Source: M1-B18 sp048264125 (GTDB taxonomy: Bacteria > Bacillota > Clostridia > Peptostreptococcales > Natronincolaceae). Taken from it: a stretch of 64,000 nucleotides of DNA. Numbering within the stretch: position 1 is the stretch's first letter; the number at the start of each line of letters is the position of its first letter. Positions 53,760 to 61,642 of this stretch are shown piece after piece. The stretch lies in the NCBI GenBank assembly GCA_048264125.1, contig JBLXDM010000005.1, positions 124,001-188,000 of the forward strand, given 5' to 3'. A model generated the notes under the pieces. The model had not been told where the DNA came from and ran no database searches. It worked only from the letters and a program-made list of their open reading frames with translations. The position numbers were made by a program, and so were the translations under genes.

Positions 53760-53796
53760 AAAAAAGCAAAACCAGCTTTAAGCGGTTTTGCTTTTT
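53760..53796. terminator. Terminator after the small membrane protein gene
   Basis: AAAAAGCAAAACC pairs perfectly with GGTTTTGCTTTTT, inner GCTTTAAGC loop. Strong on both strands; ends the lspA-rluD-pyrR transcript. Confidence 0.92.
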
Positions 53797-53811
53797 ATTA
53801 GTTGAAATCTA

Positions 53812-53979
53812 TTATTTAGCCTTTACAGCCTTACTGATCTTCCTGCAGATGCCTATCACAAGGTCCCCTAGTCCCAGCAATCGGCCTATTCTCTCGGCTA
53901 TATTCATAAACAGCCTTGTTGAAAGCACCATTATTGCTAATACTATTAGGATACTAAGCCAATCCTGTATTAATTCCAT
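53812..53979 (-). CDS. Small membrane protein, 55 residues
   Basis: Starts MELIQDWLSILIVLAI, one hydrophobic helix (about 8-22), then an amphipathic basic tail (RIGRLLGLGDLVIGICRKISK...AVKAK). ATG at 53977-53979 lies 19 bases after the pyrR stop; GGGGG about seven bases upstream may serve as ribosome site. The tight position between pyrR and a strong terminator supports a real gene. No family recognised; function unknown. Confidence 0.6.
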   Translation of the reverse strand: MELIQDWLSILIVLAIMVLSTRLFMNIAERIGRLLGLGDLVIGICRKISKAVKAK

Positions 53980-53998
53980 AATAAGGCCCCCAAATTCT

Positions 53999-54538
53999 CT
54001 ATTCCTCTTTACTCTCCAGCAGCACCAAGTTTTCGCCGTCTGTTTCCAGCAGTCTAACCTTCACAATCTCTGATTTTGAGGTTGGAACATTCTTCCCTAC
54101 ATAGTCGGCACGGATAGGAAGCTCTCTATGGCCCCTGTCCACCAATACCGCCAGCTGTATGATATTGGGTCTTCCTATATCCATCAGCGCGTCCAAAGCC
54201 GCTCTGGCTGTTCTTCCGGTATAGAGCACATCATCCACCAGCACCACGGTTTTGTCTGATATTGAGGCTGGAATACTGCTGCCATGGACCACGGGGTTTA
54301 TTTGCTCCTTTGTCAGGTCGTCTCTGTAGAGGGTAATATCCAAAGTCCCCACCGCAACCTCTACCCCCTCAAACTCATGGATTTTGGAGGCAATTCTTTT
54401 GGCAATTGGTACACCTCTGGTTTTAATACCTATTAGGAATAAATCCTCGGTTCCTTTATTTTTCTCAAGAATTTCATGGGATATTCTGGTAATAGCCCTA
54501 TTCATAGCAACCTCATCTAATAATTGAACGGTTTTCAT
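53999..54538 (-). CDS. pyrR: PyrR, pyrimidine attenuator / uracil phosphoribosyltransferase
   Basis: 179 residues. PRPP-binding VVLVDDVLYTGRTARA and RNA-binding basic face typical for PyrR, start with AMNRAITRISHEI. In Bacillus it attenuates pyr mRNA. No pyr operon genes are next to it here, so it would act elsewhere. GGAGG before ATG. Ten bases after rluD. Confidence 0.95.
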   Translation of the reverse strand: MKTVQLLDEVAMNRAITRISHEILEKNKGTEDLFLIGIKTRGVPIAKRIASKIHEFEGVEVAVGTLDITLYRDDLTKEQINPVVHGSSIPASISDKTVVLVDDVLYTGRTARAALDALMDIGRPNIIQLAVLVDRGHRELPIRADYVGKNVPTSKSEIVKVRLLETDGENLVLLESKEE

Positions 54539-54547
54539 AAGCTCCTC

Positions 54548-55477
54548 CTAATAACTATTATTGGTTTTTCCCCTTAGATGCTGTAGTAGTCTGCTAAAAT
54601 ATTCCGGCAATGGTGCTTCAAACTCCATATATTGACTAGTTTTCGGGTGGATAAAGCCCAGCGCCCTTGCATGCAGCACCTGTCCCTTAATATTAAATTT
54701 AACCTTACTGCTGCTGTATACCTCGTCCCCCAGCAGTGGATGCTTTATATAGGATAAATGTACCCTTATCTGATGGGTTCTCCCCGTCTCCAGCTGACAT
54801 TCTATATATGTATATTCTCCAAAGCGCTCTAAAACTCTTACGTGGGTGGTGGCATCCCTGCCCCCTTCTACAACAGCCATTCTCAATCTGTCCACCGGAT
54901 GCCTTCCAATAGGCGCCTTTATAGTCGCATTATTTTCCTTTATATTACCCATGGCTATTGCATGATATTTTCTTGTTATGGTATGCTCCTTCAATTGCTC
55001 CGCCAAGCTCCTATGGGCATTATTTGTTTTTGCCACCATCAAAAGCCCGGAGGTATCCTTGTCAATTCGATGAACAATACCCGGTCTTATTACGCCATTA
55101 ATAGAGGATAATTTATCTCTGCAATGATACAATAAGCCATTTACCAAAGTATTGTCGTAATTGCCCGGTGCCGGGTGAACCACTAAGCCCTGTGGCTTAT
55201 TTACCACCAATAGCTCCTCATCCTCATATATGATATCCAGCGGAATAGGCTGAGGGGTAATTTCCAGCTCCCTTGGAGCAGGTATATTTAACTCTATAAC
55301 ATCACCTGTTTTAACGGTATAGCTGCTCTTTTCCAATTTGCTATTGACTGTCACCAGCTTATCCTTTATTAGCTTTTGTATGTAGCTTCGGCTAAGCTCC
55401 TCCTGTCTTTCCGATATATAAAGGTCAAGGCGTATACCCTCCTCTTCCTCCTCAACAAAATACATTGACTTTTCCAA
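54548..55477 (-). CDS. rluD: RluA-family pseudouridine synthase (RluD type)
   Basis: 309 residues: S4 RNA-binding domain at the start (about 14-75, RLDLYISERQEELSRSYIQ), then catalytic domain with HRIDKDTSGLLM (active Asp). TTG start with AAGGAG ten bases upstream; an ATG four codons in is less well placed. lspA-rluD(ylyB)-pyrR order as in B. subtilis. Target position (23S rRNA or tRNA) not decidable from sequence. Confidence 0.93.
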   Translation of the reverse strand: MEKSMYFVEEEEEGIRLDLYISERQEELSRSYIQKLIKDKLVTVNSKLEKSSYTVKTGDVIELNIPAPRELEITPQPIPLDIIYEDEELLVVNKPQGLVVHPAPGNYDNTLVNGLLYHCRDKLSSINGVIRPGIVHRIDKDTSGLLMVAKTNNAHRSLAEQLKEHTITRKYHAIAMGNIKENNATIKAPIGRHPVDRLRMAVVEGGRDATTHVRVLERFGEYTYIECQLETGRTHQIRVHLSYIKHPLLGDEVYSSSKVKFNIKGQVLHARALGFIHPKTSQYMEFEAPLPEYFSRLLQHLRGKTNNSY

Positions 55478-55481
55478 TGGA

Positions 55482-55934
55482 TTACATCTCCTTCTTGGTT
55501 ACCGTATCATATCTAATTATAATATAGGAAACTAAAATTGCCCCTACAACGATTGCAGAGTCTGCAATATTAAATACAGGCCATCTATCTACGATATGGA
55601 AGAAATCCACCACAAAGCCGTATCTGAGCCGATCTATTAAATTCCCTATTGCCCCTCCAATAATGAGGTATAGTCCTATTCTTAAGGGCCACATTATGTT
55701 TTTTGTCCTCATAAGATAATAGATAATTGCCACAACAACTATAGTCGTAGTTATTATGAAAAATAGCTTTTGATTTTGAAAAAAACCAAAGGCAGCACCT
55801 CTATTTTCTACATAGGTTAAATGAAAAATGCCCTGAATTAATGGAATATCGCCAACCTCCTTCAAGTTACTAAGCACTGCTAATTTTGAAAGCTGGTCTA
55901 CAGCTATTATAAATATTACTATAAGAAAACCCAT
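55482..55934 (-). CDS. lspA: Lipoprotein signal peptidase II
   Basis: Cleaves prolipoprotein signal peptides in the membrane. 150 residues, four helices. Catalytic aspartates Asp110 in GFVVDFF and Asp125 in FNIADS, plus NRGAAFG near residue 44. First gene of the operon with rluD and pyrR. Confidence 0.97.
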   Translation of the reverse strand: MGFLIVIFIIAVDQLSKLAVLSNLKEVGDIPLIQGIFHLTYVENRGAAFGFFQNQKLFFIITTTIVVVAIIYYLMRTKNIMWPLRIGLYLIIGGAIGNLIDRLRYGFVVDFFHIVDRWPVFNIADSAIVVGAILVSYIIIRYDTVTKKEM

Positions 55935-55966
55935 TAATTACTCCCCTTTATCCTTTAATCCGTAAT

Positions 55967-55975
55967 ATTATACCA
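55967..55975 (-). promoter_or_regulatory. Extended -10 promoter of lspA
   Basis: TGGTATAAT on the minus strand, TATAAT at 55967-55972. No good -35. Sits directly after the yteA terminator. Confidence 0.5.
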
Positions 55976-55983
55976 TTTTAAAC

Positions 55984-56010
55984 AGAAAAAAGATACAAAT
56001 TGTACCTTTT
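55984..56010 (-). terminator. Terminator after yteA
   Basis: AAAAGATACA (55988-55997) pairs with TGTACCTTTT (56001-56010) with one G-T pair; TTTTTTCTG follows on the minus strand. Confidence 0.75.
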
Positions 56011-56034
56011 CCCAGTATTTTTTCACAGTTAACG

Positions 56035-56703
56035 CTAATTATTCCTTTTTCTTCTTGCATCGTGGCTGTCCGGCAGCTGCTCTTTATATTCCTCATTGCT
56101 TATATCCTCCACCGATTGCACCAATCCATGAGGTGTTTCGTCAAAAATCATATAATCATCTCCACCATTAAAGGAGGGATCATTTTTGTTGTAATTAAAC
56201 CTTGCCACCTCTTGCCATGAGTCCTCACCGTCAAAGCCAGTATAATCATCAGCATCCTTGTTGCTTCTGCTGAAGGGCGGTGTCAAAAGCTCCTCCTCCA
56301 CAGGTCTACCCCGATCTCCATTCATTGCCTCCACCGGAAGCTTATCCTTTGCGCATTCCATGCAAATATTGGCATCCGGCAATATTTCCAATCTCTCCTC
56401 CGGAATTTCCACACCACATAGCTCACACTTGCCATAGCTGCCATCCTCTACCTTGTGTATAGCTCTCTCTATCTCTGCAATTCTATACCTTTCGTTGTTT
56501 TGAAGATTCGCCTGCATCTCATTCATAAACATTTCCGTACCCAAATCAGCTGGATGATTGTCATAGGCAGAAAGCTCTCCTGTATCCTCCACCATAGACG
56601 CCCCGGGACCATTGTGATCCTCCATCCTCTCAAGGGTATCTAAAACCGATTCCTTTTCCTCCACCAATCTTTTCCTAAAATGCTCCAGCTTCTTAGAATC
56701 CAA
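56035..56703 (-). CDS. yteA: TraR/DksA-type zinc finger protein, YteA sporulation family
   Basis: 222 residues. N-terminal coiled coil with HNGPGASMVEDTGELSAYDNH-type loop, a C4 zinc finger (CELC and CMEC, about residues 95-118) like DksA/TraR, and an acidic C-terminal tail. YteA is a SigK-linked general stress/sporulation protein in Bacillus. TTG start at 56701-56703 with AGGAGGT eight bases upstream. DUF5665 gene is 13 bases upstream. Confidence 0.88.
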   Translation of the reverse strand: MDSKKLEHFRKRLVEEKESVLDTLERMEDHNGPGASMVEDTGELSAYDNHPADLGTEMFMNEMQANLQNNERYRIAEIERAIHKVEDGSYGKCELCGVEIPEERLEILPDANICMECAKDKLPVEAMNGDRGRPVEEELLTPPFSRSNKDADDYTGFDGEDSWQEVARFNYNKNDPSFNGGDDYMIFDETPHGLVQSVEDISNEEYKEQLPDSHDARRKRNN

Positions 56704-56715
56704 AAGGAAGACCTC

Positions 56716-57018
56716 CTATCTGTAGTTTTCTATGATTCGTACCAGCTCAGCAACCCACTTACCTATTACCGGCAGATTTACCCAGCTCCTCATAATATAT
56801 AGGAGTAGAGCAACCAATACTGTAAAGCCTATACCCATTCCCAAGCCTCTTGCCAAACCTAAAAGGAAGTTCATCCAGATGAGCTTTCCTGGATTTGTTA
56901 CTAAGGCCAAGTATTCTGCAACCCTCATATTATCCATTTTTACAGACAAATCCTCAAGAGCCTTTTTACCTTTACCACTCATACCATCCTTTACCTTCTG
57001 ATCATCCTTTCCATCCAT
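56716..57018 (-). CDS. DUF5665 membrane protein
   Basis: 100 residues. Cytosolic charged N-terminus (MDGKDDQKVKDGMSGKG), short helix MRVAEYLALV, then a long hydrophobic region (GLARGLGMGIGFTVLVALLLY) and IGKWVAELV. Matches the DUF5665 pattern from memory. GGGGGG precedes the ATG. Likely co-transcribed with yteA; function unknown. Confidence 0.82.
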   Translation of the reverse strand: MDGKDDQKVKDGMSGKGKKALEDLSVKMDNMRVAEYLALVTNPGKLIWMNFLLGLARGLGMGIGFTVLVALLLYIMRSWVNLPVIGKWVAELVRIIENYR

Positions 57019-57070
57019 TAAAATCCCCCCTAAACATACTTATATTTTACCCCTTTTATCTGTTTTATAT

Positions 57071-57104
57071 CTAAAAAAAAGGATTTAACCCTTAGGTCAA
57101 ATCC
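57071..57104 (-). terminator. Terminator after aroF
   Basis: GGATTTAACC (57081-57090) pairs with GGTCAAATCC (57095-57104); on the minus strand TTTTTTTT follows. Confidence 0.9.
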
Positions 57105-57109
57105 CAGCT

Positions 57110-57919
57110 TTATTTACTTATGCATTGATGTATAGGCTTAAGCTGCTTCATTAATTCTTCAAATTCCACAAAATCCAGAGATTGATGTCCATCCGACAGC
57201 GCCCTTTCTGGAATCGGATGCACCTCAATCATTAGACCATCGGCACCGGCGGCAATAGCTGCCTTGGACATTGGCTTTATAAGCTGTCTGAGGCCTGTAC
57301 CATGGCTTGGATCAACAATTACAGGCAATACGGATATATCCTTGACTAAGGGGACGGCTGAAAGGTCCAGCGTATTTCTTGTATAGCCTTCAAAGGTTCT
57401 TATGCCTCTTTCACAAAGGATAATATCTTCGTTGCCCTCCGATGCTATGTATTCAGCAGCCATGAGCCAATCCTCCAATGTAGCCGCCATTCCACGCTTT
57501 AGCAGCACCGGCTTTTTAATTTTACCCACTTCCTTCAGCAGGCTATAGTTTTGCATATTTCTTGCGCCTATCTGAAGGATATCCACATATTCCTCCAGCA
57601 ACGAAACCTCTCTTGTATCCATTACCTCAGATATCACCGGTAGCTGATATTTCTCCCCGGCCTCCTTTAGTAGCTTAAGCCCCTCTACGCCTAATCCCTG
57701 AAAGGAATAGGGGGAGGTACGGGGCTTAAAGGCACCGCCCCTTAAAATGCAAGCACCTTGCGACTTAACGAATTCCGCTGTTTTAAAAATCTGTTTTCTG
57801 CTCTCGACTGAGCATGGACCAGCTATTACCACAAGACTTCCGTCGCCGATTGTAACATTTTTTATTTCTATGATTCTACTGCTGTAATCATCTTTTTTAC
57901 TTATTAGTTTTAGCTCCAT
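57110..57919 (-). CDS. aroF: 3-deoxy-7-phosphoheptulonate synthase (AroA type I beta)
   Basis: First enzyme of aromatic synthesis: joins PEP and erythrose-4-P. 269 residues, core barrel only: IAGPCSVES, RGGAFKPRTSPYSFQG and QIGARNMQNY metal/substrate motifs, DPSHGTG near residue 205. No ACT or ferredoxin-like regulatory domain, so feedback control by fusion is absent. Nineteen bases after mtnN. Confidence 0.95.
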   Translation of the reverse strand: MELKLISKKDDYSSRIIEIKNVTIGDGSLVVIAGPCSVESRKQIFKTAEFVKSQGACILRGGAFKPRTSPYSFQGLGVEGLKLLKEAGEKYQLPVISEVMDTREVSLLEEYVDILQIGARNMQNYSLLKEVGKIKKPVLLKRGMAATLEDWLMAAEYIASEGNEDIILCERGIRTFEGYTRNTLDLSAVPLVKDISVLPVIVDPSHGTGLRQLIKPMSKAAIAAGADGLMIEVHPIPERALSDGHQSLDFVEFEELMKQLKPIHQCISK

Positions 57920-57938
57920 TTTAATGTTCCTTATCTTA

Positions 57939-58640
57939 TTATTTCATTTCAGCCAGCATCTTTTTAACTATGTCCTTCGAAACTCTGGCAGCCTTCTCAA
58001 CAAATTCATTGAAATTCGCATGGGCAGATCCGTCAGCCTTATCCGACATGGACCTTATAATCACAAAGGGAATGTTGTTTACATAGCAGGTATGTCCGAT
58101 AGCGGCACCCTCCATCTCTGTGCAATAGCCCTGAAACACGCTCCAGAGCTTCTCCTTAAGCTCTCCACTGCTTACAAAAACATCACCGGAGACTATTCTG
58201 CCCTTGATAGCCTTATTGGACTCTAATAACTCGTTTGCAGCCCTATAGGCCATATCCACAAGCTCAGTGTCCGCTTCAAATATCCAGCGCTCCATCCTTG
58301 GTATTTCACCAATTTTATAGCCAAAGCCGGTAACGTCGAAGTCATGCTGCAGAACATCAGTAGATATCACCACATCCATAACCTCTAAATCGTCATGTAT
58401 GCCTCCGGCTACGCCAGTATTTATGATATGACCCACATCAAATTGTCCAATTAGCACCTGTGTGCAGATTGCTGCATTAACCTTACCAATCCCGCACCTT
58501 ACCAGCACAGCCTCCTGATTAAAAAGTCTACCAACATAAAACTCCAGATTAGCGGTCTTCTTAACCTCGGCAATCTGCATTTCCTGCTTAAGCATTTCTA
58601 TTTCTTCATCCATTGCGCCTATAATACCTATTTTTTTCAT
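57939..58640 (-). CDS. mtnN: 5'-methylthioadenosine/S-adenosylhomocysteine nucleosidase
   Basis: Recycles SAM by-products. 233 residues, start MKKIGIIGAMDEEIE (catalytic Glu12), NTGVAGG, and the SMSDKAD active-site Asp near residue 205. GGAGGGA before ATG. Upstream of aroF. Radical SAM enzymes elsewhere in the window produce 5'-deoxyadenosine, which this family also cleaves. Confidence 0.95.
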   Translation of the reverse strand: MKKIGIIGAMDEEIEMLKQEMQIAEVKKTANLEFYVGRLFNQEAVLVRCGIGKVNAAICTQVLIGQFDVGHIINTGVAGGIHDDLEVMDVVISTDVLQHDFDVTGFGYKIGEIPRMERWIFEADTELVDMAYRAANELLESNKAIKGRIVSGDVFVSSGELKEKLWSVFQGYCTEMEGAAIGHTCYVNNIPFVIIRSMSDKADGSAHANFNEFVEKAARVSKDIVKKMLAEMK

Positions 58641-58673
58641 TTGATTCCCTCCTTAATTAGACTTCCAAATACC

Positions 58674-58797
58674 TCAAGAAATTATATATTCCATGGGAGT
58701 AAATATATTTTAATTTATACAAAGTTAAAAGCTTGCCGCCCAGTGCCTAGGGCAAATAACATCAAAATTTTAAAAATTAGCCGGTAGGGCACTAGAC
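58674..58797. repeat. Dispersed intergenic repeat, copy B
   Basis: Same order of blocks as copy A (47711-47838): TTTATACAAAGTTAAAAG identical at 58714-58731, GCCTAGGGC at 58745-58753, AATAACAT, ATTAGCC at 58776-58782 and GGGCACTA. GTGCC/GGGCAC complementarity around the centre is kept. The right inverted end found in copy A is absent. Lies upstream of mtnN, in the same orientation as copy A. Confidence 0.75.
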
Positions 58798-58837
58798 TAT
58801 ACTATAATAATACTTCTAATTTAAAATTACAATATAA

Positions 58838-58881
58838 AAGATAAAATGTCCCGTTAGTATTATAGCTTCTACCAACGAGAC
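58838..58881 (-). terminator. Terminator after divIVA
   Basis: Twelve-base stem, 58848-58859 with 58870-58881, two G-T pairs, followed by ATTTTATCTTTTA on the minus strand. Confidence 0.8.
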
Positions 58882-58892
58882 CGGTTTATTTA

Positions 58893-59354
58893 TTACTCTC
58901 CATCATTTAGTTCATCACAGGAATTTAGAACGGCATCCAACTGAGATTGCAGCAGGGTCTTAAACCTTGTCCTGAAAATCTGCATATGCTTCTTAACCCC
59001 TTCATATTCCTCTCTTATTTTTCCAACATCCTGATGCGCTTTAAGGACAATCTCCTTTGCCCTTGCCTCAGCCTCTTGGATTATTAATTCTGCTTTTTTG
59101 TGGGCATTTGCCCGTAGATCCTCAGAAGCATTTTGTGCTACTATCAAGGTGTTTTTCAAGGTATCCTCTATATTTTTATATCGCTCAATCTGCTGATTGG
59201 TTCTTTCAACCAGCTCTCTAAGCTCTGCATTTTCCTTATAGAGCTTTTCGTAATCCACCTTAACCTGGTCTAAGAACTCGTCAACCTCATCCTCCTTATA
59301 ACCCCTCATGCCTCTTTTAAATTCTTTATTATCAATCTCCAAAGGCGTTATCAT
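58893..59354 (-). CDS. divIVA: DivIVA cell division/pole protein
   Basis: 153 residues. N-terminal lipid-binding domain with ITPLEIDNKEFKRGMRGY and VDEFLDQV, then a coiled coil to the end. Binds curved membrane at septum and poles. GGAGGTG before ATG. Downstream of ylmH, the standard order. Confidence 0.95.
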   Translation of the reverse strand: MITPLEIDNKEFKRGMRGYKEDEVDEFLDQVKVDYEKLYKENAELRELVERTNQQIERYKNIEDTLKNTLIVAQNASEDLRANAHKKAELIIQEAEARAKEIVLKAHQDVGKIREEYEGVKKHMQIFRTRFKTLLQSQLDAVLNSCDELNDGE

Positions 59355-59367
59355 ATTAGCACCTCCA

Positions 59368-60183
59368 CTATAATGGTATTTTAACCTGTAGGGTTATTCT
59401 TCCTGATTTAGTTAAACCCTTAATATTTTCAATATAAAATCTTCCCTTGCCCCTGACGGAGATTACGTCCTTCTCCTGTACCTCGTAGGAGCCTCTATTG
59501 ATTATTTCCCAATTGACGTTAACATATTCTCTTCCTATAAGGGCTTGGGCATCTCCTCTAGAAATTCTACAAACCATGGCAACTACAGCATCCAGCCTCA
59601 AGGATGCTACGTTTCCTGTCATTTCCTTAAAATCGATTTGGAGGGGTCTTACCTCCTCAAGTGCTATGTCCTTAACACTCGTCCTCATGCTCCCTATTTT
59701 TTCCAAGTTATAAATTATGTAATCCTTAATCTCAGTATTCACTATTACCTGGCAAACTTGAAATTTATCGCCCTCGGACTTCTGTACTATAATATCACCG
59801 ATTTTCTCCCGCTTTAAGCCTAATCCTAATATGGCACCCATGTAATCCCTATGGGTTATATTATGGAACTGACCATTTCCCAATATTTCCAAGGCGGAAA
59901 TAAAGGGTTCTATTGTTGATATGTCTAGATAATCGGGGTAAATGCAAATTAAAGACCTCTCCGCCTCAGGATAGCCTCCAGAGACAGTAAAGCCAATATC
60001 ACTTATACCCGATAACAAATCCTTAGCATATCTTGCTTGAGCCGGCGAAAGAAAGTCTGTAGTTTTCACCTCATGCTTCTTCAATACCGCCTCAGCCTTG
60101 TCCAATATCTTTATCATGTCCTGTCTAAGCTGCAGATCCTCTTTTATATGCTGAAGCATCGCCTCTCTATTAATCACCGACAT
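59368..60183 (-). CDS. ylmH: S4-domain RNA-binding protein YlmH
   Basis: About 271 residues. C-terminal S4 domain (about 180-250, SLRLDAVVAMVCRISRGDA). In B. subtilis YlmH has been linked to ribosome quality control and division. Start is uncertain: ATG at 60181-60183, or GTG at 60187-60189 directly after the yggT stop. Between yggT and divIVA. Confidence 0.9.
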   Translation of the reverse strand: MSVINREAMLQHIKEDLQLRQDMIKILDKAEAVLKKHEVKTTDFLSPAQARYAKDLLSGISDIGFTVSGGYPEAERSLICIYPDYLDISTIEPFISALEILGNGQFHNITHRDYMGAILGLGLKREKIGDIIVQKSEGDKFQVCQVIVNTEIKDYIIYNLEKIGSMRTSVKDIALEEVRPLQIDFKEMTGNVASLRLDAVVAMVCRISRGDAQALIGREYVNVNWEIINRGSYEVQEKDVISVRGKGRFYIENIKGLTKSGRITLQVKIPL

Positions 60184-60189
60184 ACCCAC

Positions 60190-60480
60190 TTAAAACACTG
60201 TATATACAAGCCTAACCACTAGTGAAAAGGCCACCTGCAGCAGTATGATAGCTGCCATAGGTGAAAAATCTAAAAAGCCCTTATACCCAAGGACATTGTA
60301 GATTAAATCCCTTATGGGTGCCAGTATAGGCTCTGTTACGCTGTATACAAACTGTCCGAATCTGCTATAGGGACTGATATTTATCCAAGACATTAAAATA
60401 CGTACCAATATCATAAAATAGGCAAATCTAAATAGATATTCTAGTGCAGTTACGATATTATATGCTGTTAACAAGCTCAT
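60190..60480 (-). CDS. yggT: YggT family membrane protein
   Basis: 96 residues with two hydrophobic parts and the family signature ILVRILMSWINISP near residue 30; FVYSVTEPILAPIRDLI follows. Unknown exact role in division or osmotic tolerance. ATG at 60478-60480 with GGAG four bases upstream. Between sepF and ylmH. Confidence 0.92.
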   Translation of the reverse strand: MSLLTAYNIVTALEYLFRFAYFMILVRILMSWINISPYSRFGQFVYSVTEPILAPIRDLIYNVLGYKGFLDFSPMAAIILLQVAFSLVVRLVYTVF

Positions 60481-60492
60481 CACACTCCATAA

Positions 60493-60933
60493 TTATTTCT
60501 GCCAAGGAAATACACCTTTATTCTTTAATTCTTCCTTAATATTTCCTGAAATATCCACATTATTTGGTGCCAATATGAAAATACCTGTTGAAACCTTTTG
60601 AATATTCCCATCTAATGCATAAATTGCACCATTTAAAAAGTCAAAAAACTTTTTAGCCAGCTCAGTATCAATATTCTCCAAGTTAATGATTACAGGCTTT
60701 CTGGTTTTAAGATTGTCCACTATGCTGGGGGCCTCGTCAAAATTTGTTGGCTCATAAATTACAACCTTCATCTGAGACTTTGTATGTATATTTACAACCT
60801 TGTTTTTCTTATTATTTATCTGATAAAGCTCCTCCTGCTCAATCTGTATATCCTCGTCTAGCTCCTGTTCTTCATCCTCAAACACATCTAAGCCAATAAA
60901 GTACTTTACCTTATCCATTATCTTACCTGACAT
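60493..60933 (-). CDS. sepF: Cell division protein SepF
   Basis: 146 residues. N-terminal amphipathic membrane-binding helix (MDKVKYFIGLDVF), acidic linker, and core domain KPVIINLENIDTELAKKFFDFLNGAIYALDG-type with KVSTGIFILAP at the end. Bundles FtsZ. AAGGAGGGGAC before ATG. Confidence 0.95.
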   Translation of the reverse strand: MSGKIMDKVKYFIGLDVFEDEEQELDEDIQIEQEELYQINNKKNKVVNIHTKSQMKVVIYEPTNFDEAPSIVDNLKTRKPVIINLENIDTELAKKFFDFLNGAIYALDGNIQKVSTGIFILAPNNVDISGNIKEELKNKGVFPWQK

Positions 60934-60950
60934 AAACGTCCCCTCCTTAT

Positions 60951-61631
60951 TTATCTATGGAAAATAGCACTTCCTACTCTAACAATATTTGCTCCCTCTT
61001 CTACCGCTACAGGATAGTCATTTGACATTCCCATAGACAATAGCTTAATATCTGCATTTTTAAAACTCTCCTCTGAAAGCCTTAAAGCTAGCTTTTTCAT
61101 ACTGCGAAAATACTGACGGGTTTCCTCAGGGTCCTCCACAAAGGGCGCCATGGTCATCAAACCCACTATCTCAATATTCTCCAGCGCCTCCAGCTGTCGG
61201 AGCAAAGGCAAAACCTCCTGAGGGCTTAGACCGTACTTGCTCTCCTCACCAGAAATATTGACCTCCAGCAGGCATTTTATTCTTCGGTTAATGCCGCCGG
61301 CCCTTTTATCTATTTCCAGAGCTAAGCTATAGGAATCCACTGAGTGGATATAATCCACCTTGTCTATGATATACTTCACCTTATTCCTTTGTAGGTGCCC
61401 TATCATATGCCATGTTACTTTATCGCCTATTATTTCATATTTTCGAGTTATCTCCTGGACCTTATTTTCACCTATGTGGGTTACACCTTCGTTTATAGCC
61501 TCCTGAATTATTTCAGGCTCTACATTTTTAGTGACAGCAACTAAAATAACATCTTCCGGAGGTCTATTGCTTTTAATTGCTGAGTCTCTTACTATTTCTC
61601 TAACTTCTTTTAAATTTCCTGCTATATACAT
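60951..61631 (-). CDS. yggS: PLP homeostasis protein YggS/YlmE
   Basis: 226 residues, alanine-racemase-like fold. PLP lysine Lys35 in VAVTKN; GENKVQE, HMIGHLQRNK and LSMGMSNDYPVA motifs. ATG at 61629-61631 is six bases from AAGGAGG; the ATG two codons earlier is adjacent to that site and less likely. Leads sepF. Confidence 0.95.
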   Translation of the reverse strand: MYIAGNLKEVREIVRDSAIKSNRPPEDVILVAVTKNVEPEIIQEAINEGVTHIGENKVQEITRKYEIIGDKVTWHMIGHLQRNKVKYIIDKVDYIHSVDSYSLALEIDKRAGGINRRIKCLLEVNISGEESKYGLSPQEVLPLLRQLEALENIEIVGLMTMAPFVEDPEETRQYFRSMKKLALRLSEESFKNADIKLLSMGMSNDYPVAVEEGANIVRVGSAIFHR

Positions 61632-61642
61632 TGGCATCCTCC

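Larger units (their letters stand above)
53267..53811. other. Intergenic region upstream of trk operon
   Basis: Very AT-rich to 53520, with four 10-bp phased repeats (53401-53440). From 53521 to 53759 the sequence is less AT-rich and reads open in more than one plus frame, but with no ribosome site matched to a start; I do not call a gene. Ends with a strong hairpin (53760-53796). I looked for a c-di-AMP (ydaO-type) riboswitch before trkA and saw none. Confidence 0.6.

Noticed and set aside
53573..53761. 62-codon plus-strand frame upstream of the trk operon
   Set aside because: No ribosome site at its ATG; an overlapping frame is equally open. Kept only as an unexplained segment.
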